From: Lucinisca nassula
Lineage: Eukaryota; Mollusca; Bivalvia; Lucinida; Lucinidae
NCBI GenBank assembly: GCA_963580285.1
Contig: OY757012.1
Location: 169,186,652-169,250,651, forward strand
DNA length: 64,000 nucleotides
Reading direction: 5' to 3'
Shown: positions 9,970 to 22,396 of the stretch, one piece after another
Numbering within the stretch: the stretch's first letter is position 1
Layout of the letters: each line of letters opens with the position of its first letter
Made by a program: the position numbers and the translations under genes
The notes under the pieces: model-generated
The model's database searches: none
What the model was told of the DNA's origin: nothing
What the model saw: the letters and a program-made list of their open reading frames with translations, nothing else

Positions 9970-10285
9970 GGACCAGCCTCGGTAACTCAGTTGTATGTGC
10001 ATCTGACTGGTGATCAGGAGGATGCGGGTTCGATTCCTGCCGGGGTCGGCAACATTCTTTCGTGGAGTTTGATCATGAAATCTTTTCTACGGTCATTCTC
10101 TCCCTTCCCCTGATTCAAGAAAGGCAGTTGTCAGTTTCTTGGGAAAGAATGTGCACTGTACTGGTTAACCGCTTATATATAAGCCTGCCCAGGAAAAGTG
10201 TGGAAAGGTAAACTGAACGGCTCAAAAAATGACCTATATAGTGTTGACTGGACCATTAAACTCAAATACAAACAAACAAAACAAA
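9970..10285 (+). mobile_element. tRNA-derived SINE, type 2
   Basis: The tRNA-like head has an A-box-like TAACTCAGTTG and a perfect B box GGTTCGATTCC (10027-10037), ending GCCGGGGTCGGCA. A body with GATCATGAAATCTTTTCTAC and TTCTCTCCCTTCCCCTGATT follows. The tail GTTGACTGGACCATTAAACTC with AAACAAACAAAACAAA resembles the tail of the GGCCCCCGCCC SINE. The head is a pol III promoter relic, not a functional tRNA gene. Confidence 0.8.
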
Positions 10286-11164
10286 GTTTAGGGGAATATA
10301 GTATTCACCTCTGTGAGTCCACAACAGTTTCTGCTTGATATCTTAAGAAGAAAGAATTGATGGATTTCAATCCAATTTCACTTGTACATTGGTATTGACA
10401 AACCTTGATTGACTTAGTACACAGAACATTTTAAGCATTTCTTACTGACATCTATTTGTACAAGGTACCTTTAGCAATCCTTCACTTAAAATAACTCACG
10501 TAATCAACACCTTTGTAAGTCATATTTTGTATTTTCATTGAAACATCTGTGACAAGCACCAGTGCCCCATTGGCTATGGCTGATTCACATACATTTATGA
10601 ATCCATAGGGAATTCCTCTGAAACTCCAAATAACAAATATTTAGGGATACCGTAAAGATCCTAAGTATTGGGACAGACAAGCCTAAGCAAACAGTGCAGA
10701 CCCCGATCAGACTGCTCCTGCCATTCCGTTTGCCCATTTTTAGCTCACCTGAGCCGAAGGCTCATTGGTGAGCTTATAGGGTGGTCATGCTGTCTGTATG
10801 TATGTATGTATGTATGTATGTATGTCAACATTTTCAAACATCTTCTCCTCTGGAACCGCAGGGCCGATTGAAGCCAAATTTCATGTGGGGCCTCAGTGGG
10901 ATGGGGGAACGAAAGTTCCTTCGCGGGGTCCAGGTCACATGACCAAGATGGCCGCCATGCCCATATATGGTAAAAACCCTTCAAAAATCTTCTTCTCCGG
11001 AACCAGTGGGCCGATTGGCCTGAAACTTGGTATGTAGCATTGGGGACTCGGGCCCATCATATTTTGTTCAAATGATGACCCTTGGATGACCTTGACCAAT
11101 TTTAGGCCAAGGTCAAATTTGGTCGCATGGACTTTTGTATGGGAAAAAGTCAATCCGTGTTTTT

Positions 11165-13650
11165 AGCTCACCAGAGCCGAAGGCTCCGGGGGAGCTTATA
11201 GGATAGGCATTTGTCCGTCGTCGTCGTCGTCGTCGTCGTCGTCGGCGTCTGCGTCGTCGTCAACACTTTCAAACGACATCTCCTCTGAAGCCACTGGGCC
11301 GATTCAGCCCAAATTTCATCTGTAGCATCCTTGGGTTGGGGGATTGAAAGTTTGTGTTTTTTATGAAATTCGGCTCATTGGTTTGGTTGCTATGGCAACT
11401 TAGAGTTTCCATAGACTTATAATGGGGAAAATTGAAAAATGGCATTTACTGCCAAGCCACTGCAGATATTTTGACAAAACTTTCATAGAAATATTCCTTA
11501 GGCAATCTACTATCTGCCATATGATTTTAGGCCTACTGCTCATTTGTATTGGTTGCCATGGAAACCAAAATGAAAAAATAGAAAAAAAAATACTTAAAAA
11601 TCATCTCCTCAGAAACCGTATGCTCTATGAGGCTGAAAGTTTATGGAAATATTCACCATATTTGCCTTTACAGGTTTTGTGTTTTTTATGAAATTCGGCT
11701 TTTTAGTTTGGTTGCTATGGCAACTTAGATTTTCCATAGACTTATAATGGGGAAAATTGAAAAATGGCATTAACTACAAAGCCTTTGCAGATATTTTGAC
11801 AAAACCTTCATAGAAATGTTCCTTGAGTAAACTTCTCTCAGCCATATGCTGTTATGTCAACCTGGGGGTCCAGTAGGTTGTGCCGGGGCCATGCCCCGCC
11901 CCCAGTACTTCATAAAATGACTTATATCTCAGAAACCTTACAGATCCCCACTCCTAAACCATATATATTCTTGTTCCTATTGATAAGACGCATTCAGTGA
12001 CACCAACCTGGAGGTCCTCCGGGATGTGCCGAGGCCATGCCCCACCCCCTCCACTTCATAAAAGGCCCAATATCTTGGAAACCATTCAGATCCCCACCCG
12101 TGAACCCTATATACTCTTGTTCCTTATGATAAGACGCATTCAGTGACATCAAACTGGGGGTCCCCCGGGATGCGCCGGGGCCATGTCCCGCCCCTCCATT
12201 TCATAAAAGGCCCAATATCTCGGAAACCTTACAGATCCCCACCCCTAAACCATATATATTCTTGCTCCTTATGATAAGACGCATTCATTGACCCCAAATT
12301 GGGGGTCTTCTGGGGTGCGCCGGAGCCATGCCCCACCCCTTCACTTCACAAAAAGCCATATATCTCAGAAACTGTTCAGATCCCCACCCCTAAACCATAT
12401 ATGTTCTTGTTCATTATGATGAGACACATTCAGTGACACCAACCTGGGGGTCCCCAGGGATGTGCTGGGGCCATGCCCCACCCCCTCCATTTCATAATAT
12501 CACAATATCTCGGAAACCTTACAGATCCCCACCCCTAAACCATATATATTCTTGTACCTTATGATAAGACACTTTAATTGACACCAACCTGGGGGTCTCC
12601 CTGGGCCTTGCCCCACCCCTGCACTTCACAAAAGGCCTTATATCTCAGAAACTGTTCAGAGCCCCACCCCTAAACCATATATATTCATCTTCCTTATGAT
12701 AAGGCACATTCATTGACACCAGCTTGTGAGTCCCCGGGGCATGCCCGGGCCTTGCTCCACCGCTTGACTTCATTAAAAGCCACATATCTCGGAAATAGTT
12801 CAGATCCCCACCCCTAAACCATATATATTCTAGTTCCTTATGATAAGACTCATTCAGTCACTGTGTGACACCAACTTGGGGGTCTCTTTGTGCTGAGGCA
12901 ATGTGCCCCGCCCTTCCACTTCATAAAAGGCCATATATTTCAGAAACCATTAAATCCCCACCCCATTTTCATATATGTTCTTGTTCCTTATTATTAGCAC
13001 ACCTACTGTAGGGGTGTCCGCAGGGGCCAGTCCTCTCCTTTCCACTTCATGAAAGGATATCTTTGAAACCGTTCAGATTCCCACCCCTAAACCATATATA
13101 TACTTGGTCCTTATGATGAGACACATTTAGGGACAACAATCTTGGGCTTTCCTGGGAACGACAGGGCATGCTCCAACCCCTCCACTTATATCTCCAGCCA
13201 TGCAGATCCCCACTGCTAAACCATATATATTCTTGTTCTTTGTGATAAGACACATTTAGTGATACCAACCAGGGCTCCATTGGGTCCATGCCCCACCCCT
13301 TCTACTTCATAAAAGGCCTAATGTTTCATATACTGAGTCCACATGGATGCTCATTTGGATATGGGGGTTCATTTGGCAGATTAAAATGATATCATGTTAA
13401 AATACAGTCCAACCTGTATTAAGCAAGCACCTAAGGGATAACAGAAATGTGCTTGCATAAGACAGGTGCTTGCTAAATACAGGTGCAGTTTAACACATTT
13501 GGCTTTTTCGGGAACAAAACACCTGCTTGCTTAAGACAGGCTGCTTGCTTAATAGAGGTGGCCACTAAGACAGGTTTTACTGTACATGGCTGCATTTTGG
13601 CAGTGCCCACCTGAGCTCTGGTGAGCATAGTGGCCCATGGGCCTCTTGTT
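11165..13650 (+). mobile_element. HINE-like element C nested in B
   Basis: Head AGCTCACCAGAGCCGAAGG/GCTCCGGGGGAGCTTA, a (GTC)n microsatellite spacer, a unique lead-in, then about nine ~150 bp GC-rich units (11870-13330) with CCAACCTGGGGGTCCCC, CATGCCCCGCCC and AACCATATATATTCTTG. The tail is CTGGTGAGCATAGTGGCCCA then GGGCCTCTTGTT. It lies in the T-run of a B unit: B reads GTGTTTTT before it and TTGGAAACTATTGC after it, as in B's uninterrupted units. Confidence 0.8.
13405..13582. mobile_element. Short pogo-like MITE
   Basis: 178 bp with ends CAGTCCAACCTGTATTAAGC and, in reverse, CAGTAAAACCTGTCTTAGTG, flanked by TA. The interior repeats AAGCAAGCACCT and GCTTGCTTAAGACAGG motifs. Located near the tail of element C. 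Confidence 0.8.
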
Positions 13651-14630
13651 TTTGGAAACTATTGCAGCCTGTGGTCTGAAAATTAGTAGATGCAGTAAGC
13701 TAAATGGGTGGATGAAACCACATGAGTATTCAAGGTCAAGGTCATTCTTTGACCTTTGTTCAAGGTCATTCAGATATGAGAATTAAAACTTATTTTTATC
13801 AGAAACCACAAAGCCATTTGTAACGAAATTTCATATGAAAGTTTTTTAGAAAAAGGTAATGACAATTAATCAATATGAATTTGGTCACGTGACCAATATG
13901 GCCACCATGCCCATATAAGGTAAAAACCCGTCAGAAATCTTCTTCTCCGGAACCATCAGGCCGACTGGTCTGAAACTTGGTATGTAGCATTAGGAACTCG
14001 GGTCCATCATATTTTGTTCAAATGATGACCCTTGGATGACCTTGACCAATTTTAGTCCAAGGTCAAATTTGGTCGCATAAACTTTTGTATGGGAAAAAGT
14101 TAAAACCGTGTATTTTTGGAAACTATTGCAGCTTCTGATCTGAAAATTAATAGATGCAGTAAGCTAAATGGGTGGATGAAATTACATGAGTATTCAAGGT
14201 CAAGGTCAGTATTTGACCTTTGTTCAAGGTCATTGAGATATGAGAATTAAAACTTATTTTTCTCAGAAACAACAAAGCCATTTGTAACGAAATTTCATAT
14301 GAAAGTTTTTAAGAACATGGAATGACAATTAATCAATATGAATTTGGTCACATGACCAATATAGCCGCCATGCCTATATAAAGTAAAAACCCTTCTAAAA
14401 TCTTCTTCTCCGGAACCATTGGGCCGATTGGCCTGAAACTTGGTATGTAGCATTAGGAACTCAGGCCCATCATATTTTGTTCAAATGATGACCCTTGGAT
14501 GACCTTGACCAATTTAAGTCCTAGGTCAAATTTGGTGGCTTAGACTTTTGTATGGGGAAAAAGTCAAAACCTTGTATTTTTTGGAAACTATTGCAGCCTG
14601 TGATCTGAAAATTAGTAGATGCAGTAAGCT

Positions 14631-14936
14631 TTTTTTGTTTGTTTGATTTGAGGTTTAACGTCCCCATCAACACTGTAAAGGTCATTTTGGAGACGTTGCT
14701 TCCAATTTTGTGGGACTTTTACCCGACATTGAGATGAAATGACATCTCAAGCCCTGTCGCCTAATGAAACCAATAGGGTTTATAAGCATAGACGGTCCCG
14801 CCTCGCACCGCGGTTCCCGGACAGGCTTAGATCCTCTTAGCGGTTTACCGGTACTAGTGTGCGGGCCGGATTCAGCTCTGCGTGGAAGCATCATGCAGAC
14901 CATATATTTCTTCAAGCCCCTATGGGCGGGGGCGAT
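14631..14936 (-). mobile_element. CAAA-tailed SINE in element B
   Basis: 306 bp, reverse strand, with a TTTTTTTGTTTGTTTG tail on the left and the GGCTTGAAG/GGGGGC head on the right. The perfect 13 bp duplication GATGCAGTAAGCT (14618-14630, 14937-14949) shows where a B unit was split. Confidence 0.93.
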
Positions 14937-17149
14937 GATGCAGTAAGCTAAATGGGTGAATGAATCTACATGAGTATTCAAGGTCAAGGTCATTATTTGA
15001 CCGTTGTTCAAGGTCATTCAGATATCAGAATTAAAACTTATTTTCTCAGAAACCACAAAGCCATTTGTAACAAAATTTCATATGAAAGTTTTTAAGAACA
15101 AGGAAATGACAATTAATCAATATGAATTTGGTCACATGACCAATATGGCCGTAATGCCCATATAAGGTAAAGCCCTTCAGTAATCTTCTTCTCCGGAACC
15201 AGTGGGTCGATTATCATGCAACTTTGTATGTAGCATTAGGGACTTGGGTCCATCAAATTTTTTCTCAAATTATGACCCTTGGATGACCTTGACCAATTTT
15301 AGGCCAAGGTCAAATTTGGTTGCATAGACTTTTGTATGGGAAGAAGTCCAAATCGTGTATTTTTTGGAAACTATTGCAGCCTTTGATCTGAAAATTAGTA
15401 GATGCAGTAAGCTAAATGGGTGGATGAATCTACATGAGTAGTCAAGGTCATTCTTTGACCTTTGTTCAAGGTCATTCAGTTATTGAGAATTAAAACTTAT
15501 TTTTCTCAGAAACCACATAGCCATTTGTAATGAAATTTCATATGAAAGTTTTCAAGAACAAGGAACTGACAATTTATCAATATGAATTTGGTCACATGAC
15601 CAATATGGCCGTCATGTCCATATAAGGTAAAAACCCTTCAGAAATCTTCTTCTCTGGAACCAGTGGGCCGATAATCATATAACTTGGTATGTGGCATTGG
15701 GAACTTGAGCCCATGATGATGACTCCTGAATGACCCTGACCTATTTTAGGCCAAGGTCAAAGTTTTTCGCATAGACTTTTGGATGGGGAAAAAGTCAAAA
15801 CTGTGTCTTTTTTGAAAATATTGCACCTGGTGATCTGAAAATCGGTAGATACAGTAAGCTAAATTAATGGATGAAATGACATGAGTATTCAAGGTCAAAG
15901 TCATTCTTTGATCTTGATTCAAGGTCATCCAGATATGAAAATTAAAACATATCTTCTCAGAAACCACTGAGCCATTTGTAACAAAAATTTCATATGCAGC
16001 ATTGGGGGCTCGGGCTCATCACATATTATTCAAATGCTGACTTTCTGATACCTATTTTACGCCAAGGTCAAATTTGGTCACATAGATTTTGGGATGGGAA
16101 AAAGGTCAAAACCATGTTTTTTTCGGAAACTATTGCAGTCTCTGATCTGAAAATTGATAAATGCAGTTAGCTAAATGAGTGGATGAAACAACATGCGTAT
16201 TCAAGGTCAAGGTCATTCCTTGACCTTGGCCTAAGGCCTTTCAGATATGAAGATTAAAATTTATTTTTAACCAGAACCTCTGTGCCGTTTGTGACCAAAT
16301 TTTATACTAAGCTCGTAGAAACAAGTAAATGAAGATTTAAATACATGCGTTTGCTCAAATGACCAAAATGACCTTCATGCCCATATAAGGTAAAAACACT
16401 TCAGAAATCGTTTACTCCAGAACCAGTGGGCCGATTTTCATTAAACTTGGTATGTAGCATTTGGGATTTGGGCCCACTATAGTTTCTTCAAATGATGACC
16501 CCTGGATGGCCATAACCTGTTTTACGCAAAGGTCAAATTTGGTTGCCTATATATTTGTATTGGAGAAAGTAAAAATAATGTGTATTTTTTGGAAACTATT
16601 GCAACCTGTGATCTGAAAATTGGTAGATGCAATAAGCTAAATGAGTGGATAGAACTAAGGTCAATATTATTCTCTCACGTTGTCCCAAGGTCATTCAGAT
16701 GAAATTGAAATTTATTTTTCATAGAAACCACTACTCCATTTGTAGCCAAATTTCACTTGAAAACTTATAGGAACAAACAAATGAAAATTTATTAATATGA
16801 ATTTGGTCACATTACTAAAACGGCTGCCATGTCGATATACATGTATACCCTTCGGGTTTTTTTCTTCGAAACAATGGGCCCATTATCAAGTCACAAGACC
16901 GAGATTAATACTTGGTAAAAACCCTATAAAATCGTCTTCTCAGAAATGAAATGGCTCCATAAGCTCTCAGCACTCAGGTGAGCGGCTCAGGACCAATGGT
17001 CCTCTGGTTGACTCCTTGCTGGATTGGGAAACAAATTTATTAAAATTTTAGGAGAATTACATCAAGTTCTCGAGGTGTCCAAATTTTTAGGATTTTTCCG
17101 GTATCCCTATTGTCACTCCTGACCTGGTAATATGATTTATTTAGTGATT

Positions 17150-17425
17150 TATCAAGGCTTTGAGAAATAGATTGGGCTGCATGGTGCTTCTACGCAGAGC
17201 TGAAACTGATCGCACATGAGTACTAGTAAACTGTTTAGAAGGACTAAGCCTGCCCAGGCAAAGTGTTGTGAGTCAGACCGTCCAGTGCATAATAGCTTAC
17301 GACAGGGCTTGAGATGTCCTTTCATCTCGATGTCAGGTAAAAGTCCCACAAAATTGGAAGTAACGTCTCCAAAATGACCTATATAGTGTTGACGGGGATG
17401 TTAAACATCAAATCGAGCAAAGCAA
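17150..17425 (+). mobile_element. CAAA-tailed SINE, diverged
   Basis: The head is eroded (CAAGGCTTTGAGAAATAG). The body has GGGCTGCATGGTGCTTCTAC, and the tail is GACGGGGATGTTAAACATC. Older than the 14631 or 56147 copies by eye. Lies about 110 bases before a BTBD9 exon. Confidence 0.75.
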
Positions 17426-17533
17426 CAGTCATGATATGTCGTAGATGGTTTAAGGGTAAAGAAAATAAGTACATGTAATGTATTTTCTGTCATATATGTC
17501 ATACATGTAATGTATTTCGCTTCTTTATTCTAG

Positions 17534-17643
17534 GTATATCAGAGTAGTTGGCACCCACAATACACAGAACCGTGTATTTCATCTAGTCTCGTTTGAATGT
17601 TTGTACACCATGAAACCCTTCCAGTTAGAGCAGGGACTCACTG
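17534..17643 (+). CDS. BTBD9: BTBD9, first discoidin-like module, exon 3
   Basis: Phase 2 to 1 exon between TTCTTTATTCTAG and GTAAGT. Encodes YIRVVGTHNTQNRVFHLVSF then ECLYTMKPFQLEQGLT, closing the first F5/8 type C-like module and entering the linker. The paralogous second-module segment IKIIGTHNTANE plus VFHCVHFE is split by an extra phase-0 intron (between 30240 and 35270). The upstream intron is the longest in the window (9.15 kb), enlarged by the 10.6-17.1 kb nest. Confidence 0.96.
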
Positions 17644-17801
17644 GTAAGTTTGTTAGCGTATATGTGGTAATTATCATGGATTCAGATTTGTGAGATATTG
17701 TGTGTAAGCCATGGTGCTGAGAAAACTGCGTCTGAAAATGTCGTCTGTTTGTGTTGTCTGTTGAATCTTCTTGAAATATTTGAAAAATATTTTTTGCATA
17801 C

Positions 17802-17870
17802 AGGCAGTGTCAACCCAGATCAGACTGCCCCTAGAGGAGCAGTCTGATCTGGGTCCACACTGCTTGCAAC
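17802..17870. repeat. AAACAGTG-type hairpin, isolated copy
   Basis: GTGTCAACCCAGATCAGACTG / CAGTCTGATCTGGGTCCACAC arms around CCCCTAGAGGAG. A short hairpin without recognisable MITE flanks. Confidence 0.75.
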
Positions 17871-20447
17871 AATGTCTTAAGCTCACCTGTCAGGTAGTGA
17901 CAAGGTGCGCTTTTGTGATCACATTTTGTCCGTCGTCCGTCGTGCGTGAGTGCATCCGTGCGTGCGTGCTTGCATCCATGCGTGCATCAGTAAACAATAT
18001 CTCTAATATCCCATGGCCAATCTTGATGAAATTTCATGAGAAGCATCATCAGGTAGGGGGAAAAGCTGCATAATGTTTTTGGGCTGATCAGATTGGAATT
18101 CCGGTTGCCATGGAAACAAAAAGGTTCCATAGGCTTATAATGGGGAAAACGACGTCTCCACTTTTTCTTGGCCATTTCTGATTCGATCTTCATCAAACTT
18201 GCAGATAACCAGGAGGGGCTTACAGTCTACTTCGAGTTCGAATTTGGGCTGCATGGGACAAACAGGTTTGGAGTTACCTGCACTTGAGCATAAATATAAG
18301 TGAAAAAATGGTGTCTCCATCTTTTCTCAGCCATTTATGATCTGATCTTTTTGTAACCTTTCATAAACGAGGACAAGCATAAAATCTCGGACGAGTTCGA
18401 ATTTGGTTTGAATCTGACCAGCGGTTTTCCAGTTACATCCCCTTGAGGGTGAAAAATTTTCCCATAGACTTATAATGGGGAAAACGACATCTCCACTTTT
18501 TCTCAGCCATTTCTGACTCAATCTTCATCAAACTGATGTTTATGATCTGATCTTTTTAGCTCACCTGGGCTGAAGGCTCACAAGGTGAGCTTCTAGTATA
18601 GGTAGGCATCCGGCGTCCGTCCAGCCTCTGTCCGTCCGTTGTCCGTCCATCGTCCACACCTTTGAACTTGAATATCTAAGTGACTAGCTGGCCTATTCCA
18701 ATCAAATTTTATGTGCAGCATCACTGGGTTGGGGGATTGACTGCATTAGGTTTTGGACCAGTTTTGATCAGAACTGTGGTTGCCATGGAAACAAAAAGGT
18801 TCCATAGACTTATAATGGGGAAAACGATGTCTCTACTTTTTCTCGGCCATTTCTGATCGGATAACCAGGAGGGGCTTACAGTCTATGTCGAGTTTGAATT
18901 TGGGCTGCATGGGACAAACAGGTTTGGAGTTACCTGCACTTGAGCATAAATATAAGTGAAAAATGGTGTCTCCAGCTTTTCTCAGCCGTTTATGATCTGA
19001 TCTTTTTGTAACTTTTCATAAAGTAGGACAGGCATAAAATCTCGGACGAGTTTGAATTTGGTTAGAATCTGACCAGCGGTTTTCCTGTTTCATCCCCTTG
19101 AGCGTGAAAATTTTCCCATAGACTTATAATGGGGAAAACGACGTCTCCTCTTTTTCTCAGCCATTTCTGATCCGATCTTCATCAAACTTGCAGATAACCA
19201 GGAGGGGCTTACAGTCTACGTCTAGTTCATATTTGGGATGGATGGGACGAACAGCTTTGGAGTTACCTGCCCTTGAGCATAAATATAAGTGAAAAATGGT
19301 GACTCCATCTTTTCTCAGCCATTTATGAACTGATCTTTTTGTAACTTTTCATAAACGAGAACAAGCATAAAATCTTGGATGAGTTTGAATTCGGCTTGAA
19401 TCTGACGAGGGGTTTTATCAGTTACATCCCCTTGAGTGTGAAAAAATTTTCCCATAGACTTATAATTGGGAAAACGACGTCTCCACTTTTTCTGATCCGA
19501 TCTTCATCAGACTTGCAGGTAACAGGAGGGGCTTACAGTCTATGTTCAGTTCAAATTTGGGCTGCATGGGACAAACAGCTTCTGAGTTACCTGCCCTTGA
19601 GCATAAATGTAAGTGAAAAATGATGTCTCCAGCTATGTCTATGTTGAGTTTGAATTTGGGCCACCCAGGTCAAATGACTTAAGAGTTACCTGCCCTTGAG
19701 CATAAATATTTGCGAAAAATGGTGTATCCAGCTTTCCGCAACTGTTTTTGATCCAATCTTTTTGTTACTTTTGGTAAACGAGGATAAGCATAAAATCTCT
19801 AATGAGTTCGATTTTGGCTTGAATCTGACCACCGGATTTCCAGTTACATCCCCTTGAGGGTGAAAAATGTTCCTATAGACTTACAATGGGAAAACAATGT
19901 CTCCAACTTTGCTTGGCTATTTCTAACCAGACCTTCATCAAACTTCCAGATAACCAGAAGGAGCCGACAGTCTATGTTTATTTCGAATCTGGGCCGCATG
20001 AGACAAAAGGCTTTCAAATTACCTGCCCTTGAGCATAAATACTAGTGAAAAATAGTGTCTCCACCTTTTCTAAGCCGTTGCTAATCTGATCTTTTTGAAA
20101 CTTTCAGTAAACGAGAACAAGCATAAAACCTCCGTCCGCCGTCCACACCTTTGAACTTGAATATCTAAGTGACTAGCTGGCCAATCCCAATCAAATTTTA
20201 TATGCAGCATCACTGGGTTGGGGGATTGACTGCATTAGGTTTTTAGGTTTTGGACCAGTTTTGATCTGAACTGTGGTTGCCATGAAAACCATAGACTTAT
20301 AATGGGGAAAACGACGTTCTCAGTTTTTCTCCGCCATTTCTGATCTGATCTTCATCAAACTGGCAGATAACCAGTAGGGTCATACAGTCTACATAGAGTT
20401 CGAATTTTGGCTGCATGAGACAAACAACTTTGGAGATACCTGCCATT

Positions 20448-22330
20448 GTTTATTGATTTGAGGTTTAACATCCCTGTCAGCACAGTGTAGATCATTTTTA
20501 GCTCACCTGTCACGTAGTGACAAGGTGAGCTTTTGGGATCACTTTTTGTCCGTCGTCCGTCCGTTCAAACGACATCTCCTCCTAAACCACTGATCGTATT
20601 TTGACCAAACTTCACAGGAATGATCCTTAGGTGGTCTCCTTTCAAAGTTGTTCAAATGGTTCCGGTCCGTTGCACATATAGGTCACAGTAGCCAAAAATA
20701 GATTTTTTTCACCGCAAACTTAAAAAATCTTCTTCTCTGAGACCGCAAGGCCCAGGTCTTTGATATTTGGTATGAAGCTTCATCTAGTGAACCCCTACCA
20801 AGATTGTTCAAATTATAGTGCTGGGGCCAAAAATGCCCCCGCACTGGGGCCCTTTGGTTTTACATGGGCTTATATAGGGAAAATCTTTAAAAATCTTCTT
20901 CTCTGAAACCGCAAGGCCCAGGTCTTTGATATTTAGTATGAAGCTTCATCTAGTGGACCCCTACCAAGATTGTTCAAATTATAATGCTGGAGCTAAAAAT
21001 GCCCCCGCATGGGGGCCCTTTGGTTTTACATGGGCTTATATAGGGAAAATATTTAAAAATCTTCTTCTCTGAAACGGCAAGGCCCAGGTCTTTGATATTT
21101 GGTATGAAGCTTCATCTAGTGGACCCCTACCAAGATTGTTCAAATTATAGTGCTGGAGCTAAAAATGCCCCCCACACGGGGGCCCTTTGGTTTTACATGG
21201 GCTTATATAGGGAAAATCTTTAAAAATCTTCTTCTCTGAAACCACAAGGCCCAGGTCTTTGATATTTGGTATGAAGCTTCATCTAGTGGACCCCTACCAA
21301 GATTATTCAAATTATAGTGCTGGGGCCAAAAATGCCCCCGCACCAGGGCCCTTTTGTTTTACATAGGCTTATATAGGGAAAATCTTGAAAAATCTTCTTC
21401 TCTGAAACTGCAAGGCCCAGGTCTTTGATATTTGGTATGAAGCTTCATCTTGTGGACCTCTACCAAGTTTGTTCAAATTATAGCCCTGGGGCCAAAAATG
21501 CCCCCGCTTCGGGGCCCTTTGGTTTTACATAGACGTATATAGGGAAAATCTTGAAAAATCTTCTTCTTTGAAACCACAAGGCTTAGGTCTTCGATATTTG
21601 GTATGAAGCTTCAGCTAGTGGACGTCTATAAAGATTGTTCAAATTATAGCCCTGAGACCAAAAATGCCTCCGTCATGTGGCCCTTTGGTTTTACATAGAC
21701 TTATATAGGGAAAATCTTTAAAAATCATCTTCTCCTGAAACACAAGGCTTAGGTCTTTGATATTTGTTATGAAGCTTCAGCTAGTGGACCTCTACCAAGA
21801 TTGTTCAAATTATAGCCCTGGGGCCAAAAATGCCCCTGCTCCGGGGCCCTTTGGTTTAACATAGACTTATATAGGGAAAATCTTGTTTTACATAGACTTC
21901 TATATGCAGGGTAAACCTTTAAAATCTTCTCTGAAACCAGAAAGCCCAGGTCTTTCATATTCAATATGAAGCTTCATTTTGTGGACCTCTACCAAGATTG
22001 TTCAAATTATAGCCCTGGGGCCAAAATTGACCCTGCCCGGGGCCCACTTGTTATACATTGGATCAGGTGAGCGAACCAGGGCCCTCTGGGCCCTCTTGTT
22101 TAGACATTGCTTCTAGTTTTGTGGGACTTTGGCCCGACATTAAGATGAAATTATATCTTAAGCCCTTTCCACCCAATGAAACCAATAGGGTCATTATGCA
22201 TGGATGGTCCAACTGGCACCACTTTTCCTGGGCAGGCTTAGAACCAGTTTACCAGTACTCATGTGTGGTCGGTTCCAGCTCTGCATAGAAGCACCATGTA
22301 GCCCAGTCTATTTCTTCAAGCCCCGATGGG
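20448..22330 (-). mobile_element. SINE split by element F
   Basis: Left part 20448-20499 (TTGATTTGAGGTTTAACATCC ... GATCATTTTT). Right part 22101-22330 (AGACATTGCTTCTAGTTTTG ... CTTCAAGCCCCGATGGGC). Joined, they match the SINE consensus across CATTTTGGAGAC. Element F occupies the break. Confidence 0.85.
20500..22100 (+). mobile_element. HINE-like element F, ~160 bp units
   Basis: Head AGCTCACCTGTCACGTAGTG/ACAAGGTGAGCTTTTG, spacer GTCCGTCGTCCGTCCG, lead-in CATCTCCTCCTAAACCACTG, then about eight ~160 bp units with AATCTTCTTCTCTGAAACC, GGTATGAAGCTTCATCTAG, CCAAGATTGTTCAAATTATA and GGGGCCCTTTGGTTTTACAT. The tail is ATCAGGTGAGCGAACCAGGG then GGGCCCTCTTGTT. Inserted in a SINE. Confidence 0.85.
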
Positions 22331-22396
22331 CATTCTTAAAACATCATTAATGATTTTCTGGTACACAAGTGAGCGATCATGTTGGCCCTCATGTTT

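Larger units (their letters stand above)
10742..17008 (+). mobile_element. HINE-like element B, ~460 bp units
   Basis: Head AGCTCACCTGAGCCGAAGG/GCTCATTGGTGAGCTTA, a (TATG)n spacer, then tandem units of about 460 bp anchored by GGTCACATGACCAA at 10932, 13884, 14346, 15130, 15590, 16355 and 16806. Units carry AAAATCTTCTTCTCCGGAAC, TGGATGACCTTGACC and TTGGAAACTATTGCAGCC. The tail is CTCAGGTGAGCGGCTCAGGAC then CCTCTGGTT. Element C (11165-13650) and a SINE (14631-14936) are nested inside. Confidence 0.8.
10648..17103 (+). mobile_element. Alpha MITE split by element B
   Basis: Left part 10648-10741 (TACCGTAAAGATCCTAAG ... CCGTTTGCCCATTTT). Right part 17009-17103 (GACTCCTTGCTGGATTG ... AGGATTTTTCCGGTA). 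Together they match the uninterrupted alpha copies at 6727-6939 and 41774-41993. The insertion point is the TTTTTGGACTCC stretch. Only the two ends belong to this MITE. Confidence 0.8.
17880..22396 (+). mobile_element. Double-headed HINE-like composite D/E
   Basis: The first head is at 17880 (AGCTCACCTGTCAGGTAGTG, GTCCGTCGTCCGTCGTGCG spacer) and a second complete head is at 18558 (AGCTCACCTGGGCTGAAGG, GTCCGTCC spacer). Both are followed by the same unit type: CTTATAATGGGGAAAACGAC, GATAACCAGGAGGGGCTTAC, AGTTACCTGCCCTTGAGCAT. Only one tail is seen, ACAAGTGAGCGATCATG..GGCCCTCATGTTTT at 22396. A SINE, itself carrying element F, is inserted at 20448-22330. Confidence 0.7.

Noticed and set aside
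9970..10051. Functional tRNA gene
   Set aside because: Good B box, but weak arm pairing; copies recur with SINE bodies and tails at 43594-43895 and 59506-59655.
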